A DNA stretch of 64,000 nucleotides from Eriocheir sinensis. Its lineage: Eukaryota > Arthropoda > Malacostraca > Decapoda > Varunidae. Made by a program: the position numbers and the translations under genes. This document shows positions 48,772-57,552 of the stretch, one piece after another (positions within the stretch are counted from its first letter, which is position 1; every line of letters begins with the position of its first letter). Under the pieces are notes generated by a model, which was not told the DNA's origin, did not search any database, and worked only from the letters and a program-made list of their open reading frames with translations. Where the stretch lies: positions 117,501 to 181,500 of the forward strand of contig NW_026111751.1 of the NCBI RefSeq assembly GCF_024679095.1, read 5' to 3'.

Positions 48772-48899
48772 CTCCTTCCATCTCTCTCCATCTTCATCTC
48801 TCCTTCCATCTCTCTCCATCTCCATCTCTCCTTCCATATCTCTCCATCTCCATCTCTCCTTCCATCTCTCTCCATCTCCATCTCCTCTTTCATCTCTCT
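48772..48899. repeat. 28-bp minisatellite, about 4.5 units
   Basis: The unit CTCCTTCCATCTCTCTCCAT plus CTCCATCT repeats four times with one or two changes per unit, then a partial unit. Confidence 0.93.
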
Positions 48900-49916
48900 C
48901 ACAGCCATGACTGACAGACCAACAGGCATCGGAAACTAACGAGGTGCTACTATTCAAAACATCAACTTACAGCTAACTTTGTCACCGTAACCACGTATAA
49001 GATGACAAGTAATAACAGCTCCCCATTCACTCCACCTCAGACAGTGGTGGACTCTCGAAGCTGCTTCTGTAGAGGGTGGAGGGCAGCGCTAATACTCACC
49101 GGCCCTGTCTGGAAGGGGACTTTCTTTACTCCATCCAGACAGAGTGGCCGAGACGTTCAGTGCTGCCCCCTAGAGAAACGGCGAAAGACCCAGGCACTTA
49201 GTCTTTACGTATCACTGTGCATTTTTGTGCAGTACAGGAGTGAGTTGGAGGCCCAAAATAGATGTAGAAAAAAAATCCTCCTGGCGTTTGGAGATAACTT
49301 TTTGTTGTTGTTGTTGATATAGTGTTGCCGGTATATGTCAGCCACAAGCTATACGTTACACCTGGAGTATCTTTGAGAGTCACAAAAGGCTACGTGTAAC
49401 TTTTATTTCTTTTTACCTCACTCAATTCTCTCCGTCTCCAAGTTCTACAGACAATCAGGCTTAAGAAGTTAAATTTTTTTTTTTAGAACAAAGGAGGTGA
49501 TAAGTAGAAGCGATTAGTAGAACATGGTTTACCTAACCTACATGTTTTGTCTACTTGATCTTGTAAGTGGATAAAAGTACGTGGCATATTTCTTTCTTTT
49601 TCTCTCCACCGCATGCAACGAACTCGAGACTTGCACACACCACTAGACTTGAAGTGAAGTGTTGTGTGCTGCTAGTTACTTAACTCATGTACAAGTTGCC
49701 TCTAGTTCTTCTTTAACACTTTCACAGACACAACTTTTCTTGACTTCAAACTCGTTATTTCTTTTACTATTTTTGTAAGTTTCAAGTTACGTCTAGCTCT
49801 TATTGCTCCTACAATATTATATAGCACAATTATCTTTATGTTCTCCTCACTCAACCCTTTACACAAGCCTAACTGACCACCACATCCTGTACATTAACAT
49901 GCATTTTCCATTTCAG
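48900..49916. other. Intron-like DNA with one GC-richer hairpin island
   Basis: 49040-49200 is GC-richer and contains an imperfect inverted repeat (CCCTGTCTGGAAGG at 49102, CCATCCAGACAGAG at 49132) and CTGCCCCCTAG (about 49165), similar to a CTCF core. The rest is AT-rich. The last part ends TTTTCCATTTCAG, a good splice acceptor, with CTAAC and CTGAC branch-point-like motifs about 45 nt before it. Confidence 0.4.
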
Positions 49917-49961
49917 ACGATCAGAGGCTTGTTCCTCCACCAGCAATAACCACTGACAAAG
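49917..49961 (+). CDS. Candidate 45-nt micro-exon (DQRLVPPPAITTDK)
   Basis: The sequence reads TTTTCCATTTCAG | 45 nt | GTATGT: a clear acceptor, a composition unlike its T-rich surroundings, and a consensus donor after AAAG. Only one of three frames is open, the one entering in phase 1. It reads DQRLVPPPAITTDK and leaves in the same phase, since 45 is divisible by three. I do not recognise the protein. It is not in frame with the two other candidate exons without further exons between them. Confidence 0.38.
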
Positions 49962-50029
49962 GTATGTAGCACAGCCTTCTCCTCCTTCCTTACGCCTCAC
50001 GCAACTCTCTCACATCCTCTGCAAACCTC

Positions 50030-50400
50030 AAGACCTCGGAAATCAATGTTTTGTCGTGTATTTACTGCCATAAGCTCCTTACCATTTAAGCCACAATTCC
50101 CACGTCTAGTTTCCCTTTAAATAATAATCATACTCGAGGTGATATAGTATGGACGGCGGTGCGCGCTGTCTTTCCTCTCCTTCCATCTCTTATTCCTCTC
50201 ACAACTTTGACAGACAGAAAAGGCATCGGCAGTTAAAGTGACGGTCTTATTATTTAATGCCTCAAGACCCTCTACCTTGGAAATCAACTTTTTTATGAAT
50301 GTATTTACTGCGCTAAGCTCATTGCTATTTCAGCCACAATATATACGTCTTGCTCACCTTTAAATAACATAATAGCAGCGGTAGAACAGCCGTTCTTAGC
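50030..50400. repeat. Diverged direct repeat, two copies of about 130 bp
   Basis: GACCTCGGAAATCAATGTTTTG..TGTATTTACTGCCATAAGCTC (50031) and CTACCTTGGAAATCAACTTTT..TGTATTTACTGCGCTAAGCTC (50270) share a long segment continuing to CCACAAT..ACGTCT..CCTTTAAATAA. It is related to the 135-bp units at 48.3-48.7 kb. Confidence 0.75.
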
Positions 50401-51275
50401 TTTCCAACTAAAGCAACTCTCCCACAGTCTTGGGTAACCATGACTAAACTGTGGACTAATTCTTTGGCTGGTGTTAGGAATTGCCTGACGCTGTTAGTAC
50501 TTAAGCCATAAGTATTAAGGTAACTGTTTCATGGCTTTAGTAATAATAAGTGGAGTCTTCAATTTTGTTACTTTTCTCGGTTTTTTTCTCGTACATTTTT
50601 TGTTTAATCCTCCTTCACTGTGCTTTTTTTTTCTCATCAGTTACGTAATTTTTTTATTATTATTATTTCATGCCTGTCGTGATACGTTTTAAAGTCTGAA
50701 GTTTTATGTTATTTGTCAGTTGTTTCTCGCATTTTCTTCAGTGTAATCAATCCCTTTCACTTTTTTCTTCACTTATTATTTTTCATGTTTTTCTTCTGTA
50801 TAGATAGTTGTGTATTTCTCTTGGCATCCTTAGTTAATATAGCAACGTCTCAGGTTTACACAAATTCTTCAGCTGTCACGGAAGGCCGTTGATTCTTAAA
50901 CCGTAAACAACATTCGCTGTATTTCTTTGCTCTAGAAAATATGCAGTGTGTCGTTACGTCATTTATCGGCTCAATGAACGATCTGGGCTTTAGTATTAAC
51001 CTTCAAGAACTTTAATTATTTGCGGGAACAGTCCATAGCGTTTTTTTGTGTCATCTCGTTATCTTTCTCGGTTCATCTTTTATCTCCACCTCCCTTGAGC
51101 TGCCTCGTCCGCTGTGATAGAGATGCACAAGACTTTTTTCTTAATCACTGAAATATTAAGAAGTACAATCTTAACTTTTTTTCATCCTTTTACTCTCACT
51201 CTTAAGGCAACACAACTTTAAATTTACTCATGTAACTTTAGTGTTTTCAGTTCACACACAAAAAATCACGTGAAC
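50401..51275. other. T-rich DNA, no gene seen
   Basis: AT-rich without recognised gene or clear repeat. Confidence 0.45.
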
Positions 51276-51313
51276 ATTTATATTTATATTTATATTTATA
51301 TTTATATTTATAA
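51276..51313. repeat. (ATTTAT)n hexanucleotide repeat
   Basis: Six or so units directly preceding the SINE head. The SINE may have inserted into it. Confidence 0.93.
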
Positions 51314-51668
51314 GGGGAGGCGGTGGCTGAATCGACAGAGTAACACCACCGCGTTCAGGAGGACGCGAGTTCAATCCCCGCCCGGTGCCACCAAGCTGGG
51401 ATTTTTCAGCCGCCGCCGAGTGGCTTAAAACTACCCACATGCTGTCCAGAAGACCACCTATCAACCCGGACTCTAGATTCTAGGATTAAAGATGAGCTCC
51501 GGGAGGGCAGCATGAGCCAATGCAAGATGGCGCCACTATAAACACTCGCCTGCGCTAGAACAGGCTGGGCCGACCATCAGGACCCACCGGGAAGAAGCCT
51601 TGGGCCGATCATCAGGCCCCACCGGGAAAAAGCCTACCGGCGCTATAGGCCGCGACGTAAAAAAAAAA
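51314..51668 (+). mobile_element. tRNA-derived SINE (family 1), complete copy
   Basis: Starts GGGGAGGCGGTGGCTGAATC with an A-box-like TGGCTGAATCG and a B-box-like GAGTTCAATCC (about 51367), then GCCACCA. That first 80 nt is the tRNA-like head. A body follows with AAGATGGCGCCACTATAAAC and two related GACC/CATCAGG..CCACCGGGAA segments, ending in an A run and TATATA. Other copies are at 25822-25944 and 29787-31334. The A run marks retroposition, and a clean target duplication cannot be told from the AT-rich flanks. Confidence 0.9.
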
Positions 51669-51839
51669 TATATATATTATTTTTATTTATTTATTTTCCA
51701 TTGATTACATGTATTACAAGCGTCCCCTCAACACAAGGACGTAGCCCAAAGTAATCATTCTTATTCTCCCAAAACGGACCAGCACTGTCTTCCTTTTAAT
51801 GTACGTCGCATTAAGTAGCACAGTTCTTGCGCTCATAAA
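51669..51839. other. AT-rich flank
   Basis: Short AT-rich stretch after the SINE. Nothing recognised. Confidence 0.4.
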
Positions 51840-52041
51840 TCGCGACTCACGCTGCTACAGGCGACCGGAGCATAAAATTAACGCTCATGTGAAGAAGTAT
51901 TGGCACGCTATGAGGGGAAAAGGGGAGTGTGTAGGACGACGAGTACTGAGGACGGAAGTACAGGACATAGACGGGAAGAAGAGAGACAGGAAGAGGTGGA
52001 TTGATTATGTAAAAAGGAGTGTGCATGAACCTAAGTACTGA
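51840..52041 (+). pseudogene. C-terminal tail of an endonuclease-reverse transcriptase
   Basis: The frame reads HVKKYWHAMRGKGECVGRRV, then LRTEVQ and RKRWIDYVKRSVHEP. The order W-x-H-x-M, VGRRV, EVQ, and RW(I/L)D-x-V-K is the familiar C-terminal tail of many LINE ORF2 proteins. No catalytic part is present. Its second half is the unit of the 92-bp array that follows. Confidence 0.55.
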
Positions 52042-52335
52042 GGACGGAAGTACAGGACATAGACGGGAAGAAGAGACAGGAAGAGATGGATTAGTTATGT
52101 AAAGAGGAGTGTGCATGAACCTAAGTAATGAGGACGGCAGTATAGGACACAGACGGAAAGAAGAGAGACAGGAAGAGATGGATTGATTATGTAAAAATTA
52201 GTGTGCATGAACCTAAGTAATGAGGACGGAAGTACAGGACACGGACGGGAAGAAGAGAGACAGGAAGAGGTTGACTGATTATGTGAAGAGGAGTGTGCAT
52301 GAACCTAAGTAAAGAGGACGGTAGTACGGTATAAA
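51942..52335. repeat. 92-bp minisatellite derived from a retroelement tail
   Basis: AGTACTG/AGTAATG followed by AGGACGGMAGTAYAGGACAY recurs at 51942, 52034, 52124, 52216 and 52308 (spacings 92, 90, 92, 92; the short one lost a GA). The last unit fades after 52330. Confidence 0.93.
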
Positions 52336-52864
52336 AGAAAGACAGGGAAACTGAGGGCAAGACTTGGATGGATTGAACAAAAGAAGACAGAAGAGACGAA
52401 AGCATCAAGAAAACATATAGAGAAAAACCGACCAGAGTGGAGAAGGTTCTTACATAATAGCGACACCATTCAACTTGGTATATTAATGCTGAGAAAATGG
52501 TTTAACGGTATAATCTAACTCCTTAAATGTTTACCCGCTGCTTCTTTTATATTTAGCGTAGTCTTTGCTTTCATTAACGTCCACCTATTAATTAAGAAAA
52601 TACTGCGATTTTAATTTAACTAATGGTTTCCGTTATTCCTTAAAAGATATGCGTATTTACCACGAGTCTTGCCTTCACTTCACGTACAGACTCGACGAAA
52701 GGACAATGCTTTTTAGATTACCACTAATATGGACTTAATAACAGTGCTCTAATTTCCCCAAGAAACATGTACTGCCGCGTTGATAACTTGAAAAATACGA
52801 TACATGTTTTTCCTTCCCGCGCATCACCTCGCTCAAATCATTCACACGCGACTGGAGCTTGGAA
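52336..52864. other. AT-rich DNA, no gene seen
   Basis: No recognised repeat or gene up to the first 82-bp unit. Confidence 0.45.
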
Positions 52865-53363
52865 ATTACTTCTCACAACTTAAGAAACCTTCACTACTTC
52901 ACCCGGTCCAAGCGCTGGCATGTGTTTACCTGTGTTACCTGCCTTAAAGATGAAAGCCAGTTCACCTTTCGTTTTGCACCCCTCTTCTTTTCTTTTCACT
53001 TAGCTTTTAGCCTTTCTTTTGCATTCCTCTTTTCTTTTCATCTAGGTCTTAGCCTTTCGCTTTGCATCCCTGTTTTCGTTTTATTTAGCTTTTGGACTTT
53101 CGTTTTGCACCATTTCTTTTCCTTAAGCATTTCGTTTTCCGTCCCTTTTTTTTCTTTTCATTTAGCTCAGCCTTTCGTTTTGAGAATTTTGACGCTGGTT
53201 ACGTAACTTTTTTTTATTTATTCTTTTTTTTTCTTCCAATGACCGTTTGGCACAGCATACAAGGAGAAACAATTAACAACAGGCACAAGCAATCTATTAG
53301 CTTTCCTTAGTCCTTTGAGGCCGTGGTCCCATGGCCTAATTACTCCCTAAATCACAGAATAAG

Positions 53364-53488
<125 letters not shown>

Positions 53489-54238
53489 TTCAGTTTTGTG
53501 CCATGAAAAGTGTATCACAATAGCTCTTCCTGGTAAATTCATGACGTACATTTCCTGGAGGTTGAAGGAAACTAACAAACCTTCGTTACCTCACCGGGGT
53601 CCCAGCGCTGTCATGTGTTTACCTGTGTTACCTGGCTCAAACATCAGGACCAACTTAACAAACCTTCACTACTTCACCCGGTCCAAGCGCTTTCATGTGT
53701 TTACCTGTGTTACCTGGCTCAAACATCAGGACCAACTTAACAAACCTTCACTACTTTACCCGGTCCAAGCGTGGCACGTGTTTACCTGTGTTACCTGGCT
53801 CAAACATCAGGACCAACTTAACAAACGTTCACTAATTCATCCGATCCAAGCGCTGGCATATGTTTACCTGTGTCACCTGGCTCAAACATCAGGACCAACT
53901 TAACAAACCTTCACTACTTCACCCGGTCCAAGCGCTGGCATGTGTTTACCTGTCTTACCTGGCTCAAACATCAGGACCAACTTAACAAACCTTCACTACT
54001 TCACCCGGTCCAAGCGCTGGCATGTGTTTACCTGTGTTACCTGGCTCAAACATCAGGACCAACTTAACAAACCTTCACTACTTCACCCGGTCCAAGCGCT
54101 GGCATGTGTTTACCTGTGTTACCTGGCTCAAACATCAGGACCAACTTAAGAAACCTTCAATACTTCACCCGGTACTAGCGCTGGCATGTATTTACCTGTG
54201 TTACCTGCCTCAAAGATGAAAGCCAGTTCACCTTTCTC

Positions 54239-54358
54239 GTCAACGGCCACACCACGTTGAAAACACCGCTTCTCGTCCGATCAGCGATGTTAAGCGACGT
54301 TGGGTCTGGATAGTACTTGGATGGGTGACCGCCTTGGAACACCAGATGCTGTTGGCAT
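54239..54358 (+). rRNA. 5S rRNA, copy 1 (probably variant or pseudogene)
   Basis: 120 nt from GTCAACGGCCACACCACGTT to GTTGGCA, with CTCGTCCGATCAGCG, GTTAAGCGACGTTGGG and GTACTTGGATGGGTGACCGCC, the highly conserved 5S segments including the internal Pol III control region. The ends pair as helix I with one G-U. CCTCTTTTTATT follows, an oligo-T terminator. Changes such as GATGTTAAG for GAAGTTAAG and CCTTGGAAC for CCTGGGAAC fall in conserved positions. Confidence 0.9.
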
Positions 54359-54370
54359 CCCTCTTTTTAT
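54359..54370 (+). terminator. Pol III oligo-T terminator after 5S copy 1
   Basis: A T5 run a few nt after the 5S end. The same CCTCTTTTTATT occurs after copies 2 and 3. Confidence 0.75.
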
Positions 54371-54976
54371 TTACTTTCTCTTAATTTTTCACTTTGCGGT
54401 CCTGGTGACTCTTTTCTTTTCATATAGCTTTCGGCCTTTCGTTATGTTTTATATTTTTTTTTCTTTCGTTTTGCACCCCTCATCTTTTCTTTTTATTTAG
54501 TTATCAGCCTTTCTTTTGCATTCCTCTTTTCTTTTCATGTAGGACTTAGCCTTTGGCTTTGCATCCCTGTTTTCGTTTTATTTAGCTTTTGGACTTTCGT
54601 TTTGCACCAATTTTTTTCCGTAAGCATTTCGTTTTCCGTCCCTTTTTTTTTCTTTTCATTTAGCTCAGCCTTTCGTTTTGAAAATTTTGACGCTGGCTAC
54701 GTAACTTTATATATTTATTGATTAATTAATTTATTTTTACTTCACCGGGGTCCCAGCGCTGGCATGTGTTTACCTGTGTTACTTGACTCAAACATAAGGA
54801 GCAACTTAACAAACCTTCACTACTTCACCCGGTCCAAGCGCTGGCGTTTACCTGTGTTACCTGGCTCAAACATCACGACCAACTTAACAAACCTTCACTA
54901 CTTCACCCGGTCCAAGCGCTGGCATGTATTTACCTGTGTTACCTGCCTCAAAGATGAAAGCCAGTTCACCTTTCTC

Positions 54977-55096
54977 GCCAACGGCCACACCATGTTGAAA
55001 ACACCGATTCTCGTCCGATCAGCGAAGTTAAGCGACGTTGGGTCTGTATATTACTTGGATGGGTGTTCCGCCTGGGAACACCAGATGTTGTTGGCA
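54977..55096 (+). rRNA. 5S rRNA, copy 2 (pseudogene-like)
   Basis: Starts GCCAACGG, giving a perfect helix I with GTTGGC at the end. The middle matches 5S, but GTATATTACTTGG and GTGTTCCGCC replace GGATAGTACTTGG and GTGACCGCC, damaging the internal control region and adding one base. It is followed by the same oligo-T. Likely non-functional. Confidence 0.88.
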
Positions 55097-55110
55097 TCCC
55101 TCTTTTTATT
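55097..55110 (+). terminator. Pol III oligo-T terminator after 5S copy 2
   Basis: T5 run after the 5S end, in the same context as for copy 1. Confidence 0.7.
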
Positions 55111-56042
55111 TAGTTTCTCTTAACTTTTCACTTTGCGGTCCTGGTGACTCTTTTCTTTTCATATAGCTTTCGGCCTTTCGTTATGTGTTATATTTTTTTT
55201 TTCTTTCGTTTTGCACCCCTCTTCTTTTCTTTTTATTTAGTTATCAGCCTTTATTTTGCATTCCTCTTTTCTTTTCATGTAGGTCTTAGCCTTTCGCTTT
55301 GCATCCCTGTTTTCGTTTTATTTAGCTTTTGGACTTTCGTTTATCACCAATTTTTTTCCTTAAGCATTTCGTTTTCCGTCCTTTTTTTTCTTTTGATTTA
55401 GCTCAGCCTTTCGTTTTGAAAATTTTGACCCTGGTTACGTAACTTTATTTATTTACTGATTAATTTATTTATTTTTACTTCACCCGGTCGAAGCGCTGGC
55501 ATGTGTTTACCTGTGTTACCTGGCTAAAACATAAGGAGCAACTTAACAAACCTTCACTACCTCACCCGGTCCAAGCGCTGGCGTTTACCTGTGTCACCTG
55601 GCTCAAACATCACGACCAACTTAACAAACCTTCACTACTTCGCCCGGTCCAAGCGCTGGCATGTGTTTACCTGTGTTACCTGGCTCAAACATCAGGACCA
55701 ACTTAACAAACCTTCACTACTTCGCCCGGTCCATGCGCTGGCATGTGTTTACCTGTGTTACCTGGCTCAAACATCAGGACCAACTAACCACCCCCTCACT
55801 ACTTCGCCCGGTCCATGCGCTGGCATGTGTTTACCTGTGTTACCTGGCTCAAACATCAGGACCAACTTAACAAACCTTCACTACTTCACCCGGTCCAAGC
55901 TCTGGCATGTGTTTACCTGTGTCACCTGGCTCAAAAAATCAGGACCAACTTTATAAACGTTCACTAATTCATGCGATCCAAGCGCTGGCACGTTTTTACC
56001 TGTGTTACCTGCCTCAAAGATCAAAGCCAATTCTCCTTTCTC

Positions 56043-56161
56043 GTCAACGGCCACAGCACGTTGAAAACACCGCTTCTCGTCCGATCAGCGAAGTTAAGCG
56101 ACGTTGGGTCTGGATAGTACTTGGATGGGTGACTGCCTGGGAACACTAGATGCTGTTGGCA
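56043..56161 (+). rRNA. 5S rRNA, copy 3 (best conserved)
   Basis: Keeps GAAGTTAAGCGACGTTGGG, GGATAGTACTTGGATGGGTGA and GCCTGGGAACA. Differences are small (GACTGCC for GACCGCC, CACTAGATG for CACCAGATG). Helix I pairs with one G-U. It is followed by the CCTCTTTTT terminator. It is the most likely of the three to be transcribed. Confidence 0.9.
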
Positions 56162-56176
56162 TCCCTCTTTTTATTT
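56162..56176 (+). terminator. Pol III oligo-T terminator after 5S copy 3
   Basis: T5 run directly downstream of the 5S sequence. Confidence 0.75.
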
Positions 56177-56962
56177 AATTTCTTTAAACTTTTCACTTTG
56201 CGCTCTTGGTGACTTTTATTTTTATATGGCTTTCGGGGTTTCGTTATGTATTCTTTTTTTCTTCTTTTCCTTTTAACTTTTAGCCTTTCGTTTTGCACCC
56301 CTCTTCTTTTCTTTTCCTTTAGCTTTTAGCCTTTCTTTTGCATTCCTCTTTTCTTTTCATCTAGGTCTTAGCCTTTCACTTTGCATCCCTCTTTTCGTTC
56401 TATTTAGCTTTTGGACTTTCGTTTTGCACCATTTTTTTTCAGTAAACATTTCGTTTTCCGTCCCTTTTTTCTTTTCATTTAGCTCAGCCCTTCATTTTGA
56501 AATTTGTGACGTTCGTTACGTAACTTTATTTATTTATTCTTTTTTTTTCTTCCAATGACCGTTTGGCACAGCATAAAAGGAGAAACAATTAACAACAGGC
56601 ACAAGCAATCGATCAGCTTTCCTTTTGTCCTTAGAGGCCGTGGTCCCATGGCCTAGTACCTAAATCACTGAATATGTTTGTGTGTGTGTGTGTGTGTGTG
56701 TGTAGTTCAGTTTTGTGCCATGACAAGTGTATCATAATAACTCTTCCTGGTAAATTCATGACGTACATTTCCTGGAGGTTGAAGGAAACTAATAAACCTT
56801 CATTACTTCACTGGGGTCCCAGCGCTGGCATGTGTTTACCTGTGTTACCTGGCTCAAACATCAGGACCAACTTAACAAACCTTCACTACTTCACCCGGTC
56901 CAAGCGCTGGCATGTGTTTACCTGTGTTACTTGGCTCAAACATCAGGACCAACTTAACAAAC

Positions 56963-57376
56963 GAGAAATGCCGACCGAAACACCTTCTTTGTCATTCACG
57001 CGGGGACAAATGACGTAAAGACAACCCGTTCTGAGGAGCTGCTTGAGAAATACCGCCGCATGATCAAGCAGTATAAATGTAAAACGGATGCCAGTAACAT
57101 CATAATCTCAGGAATCCTCCCGAGGGTCGGTTCCGAATCTAGCTTTTACAGTAAGGCCTACAGCTCAAATAACAGACTTCAGTCACTTGCTCACAAGAAA
57201 ACGTCCAGTTCGCTAACTTGTGGAACAATTTTTACTACGATTCAGACTTGTTCCTTCCTGATGGCATCCACTTAAACCCTGTTGGAGCAGCCCGTTTCGG
57301 GAGGCTGCTCTGTGACAAAGTGGCTCTTCGAAAGCCAAAAAACGCGGAGGCGAGAACACCAGCAGCTCCACCGTAA
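56963..57376 (+). pseudogene. CR1 ORF1 with SGNH-hydrolase domain
   Basis: TFFVIHAGTNDVKTTRSEEL contains GTND (57003-57014), the oxyanion-Asn block of SGNH esterases. IIISGILPR follows, and after a +1 shift near 57200 NLWNNFYYDSDLFLPDGIHL, with the D-x-x-H catalytic block at 57260-57271, and AARFGRLL. It stops at 57376. The nucleophile Ser block would lie 5' of the truncation. CR1 ORF1 proteins bind element RNA, and the esterase role is unclear in the family. Confidence 0.85.
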
Positions 57377-57404
57377 GGGAGTATTCAATCCGCAAAACAC
57401 CCGA

Positions 57405-57552
57405 CTCGAATCACATTAAAGATTGCTATGTAAACGTTCGCAGCCTACGTAACAAATTTGAAGACTTAGAAGTCCTCGCAGCTACAAACCATTATCACAT
57501 CATCGGAGTCACAGAATCTTGGATAGACACTTTAAATAGAGATTTTATTGCT
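57405..57552 (+). pseudogene. ORF2 endonuclease N-terminus (CR1-D)
   Basis: CYVNVRSLRNKFEDLEVLAA and HIIGVTESWIDTLNRDFIA form the first strand-helix-strand of the AP-type endonuclease, with the catalytic Glu in TESW. After FIA the frame enters the minisatellite as SSVAASSSS and so on, so the rest of the enzyme is missing. Confidence 0.85.

Larger units (their letters stand above)
56963..57552 (+). mobile_element. CR1-like LINE, family D: ORF1 end and ORF2 start
   Basis: Starts inside the 82-bp array (break after AACTTAACAAAC) and ends where the 21-bp minisatellite begins. It keeps the ORF1 esterase domain and the first residues of the ORF2 endonuclease, the opposite portion to the usual 3' fragments. 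The right break is at GATTTTATTGCT, which shares GCT with the minisatellite unit. Confidence 0.87.

Noticed and set aside
49094..49165. Minus-strand exon ending at GTGAGTATT (49099)
   Set aside because: The donor is good but the only nearby acceptor (CTAGGGGGCAG) has a poor pyrimidine tract, and the segment contains an inverted repeat that explains its composition.
53870..55956. Overlapping + frames with recurrent CLPVLPGSNIRTNL peptides
   Set aside because: They are translations of the 82-bp satellite. The unit is not a multiple of three, so the frame rotates from unit to unit.
54239..56161. The 5S copies as heads of 5S-derived SINEs
   Set aside because: Each is followed at once by an oligo-T terminator and the array spacer, with no SINE body or A tail, and lies at a fixed place in a tandem unit.
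53565..56962. Regularly spaced 82-bp repeats as a CRISPR-like array
   Set aside because: Repeats are contiguous with no unique spacers, lie in eukaryotic DNA and are interrupted by 5S sequences.
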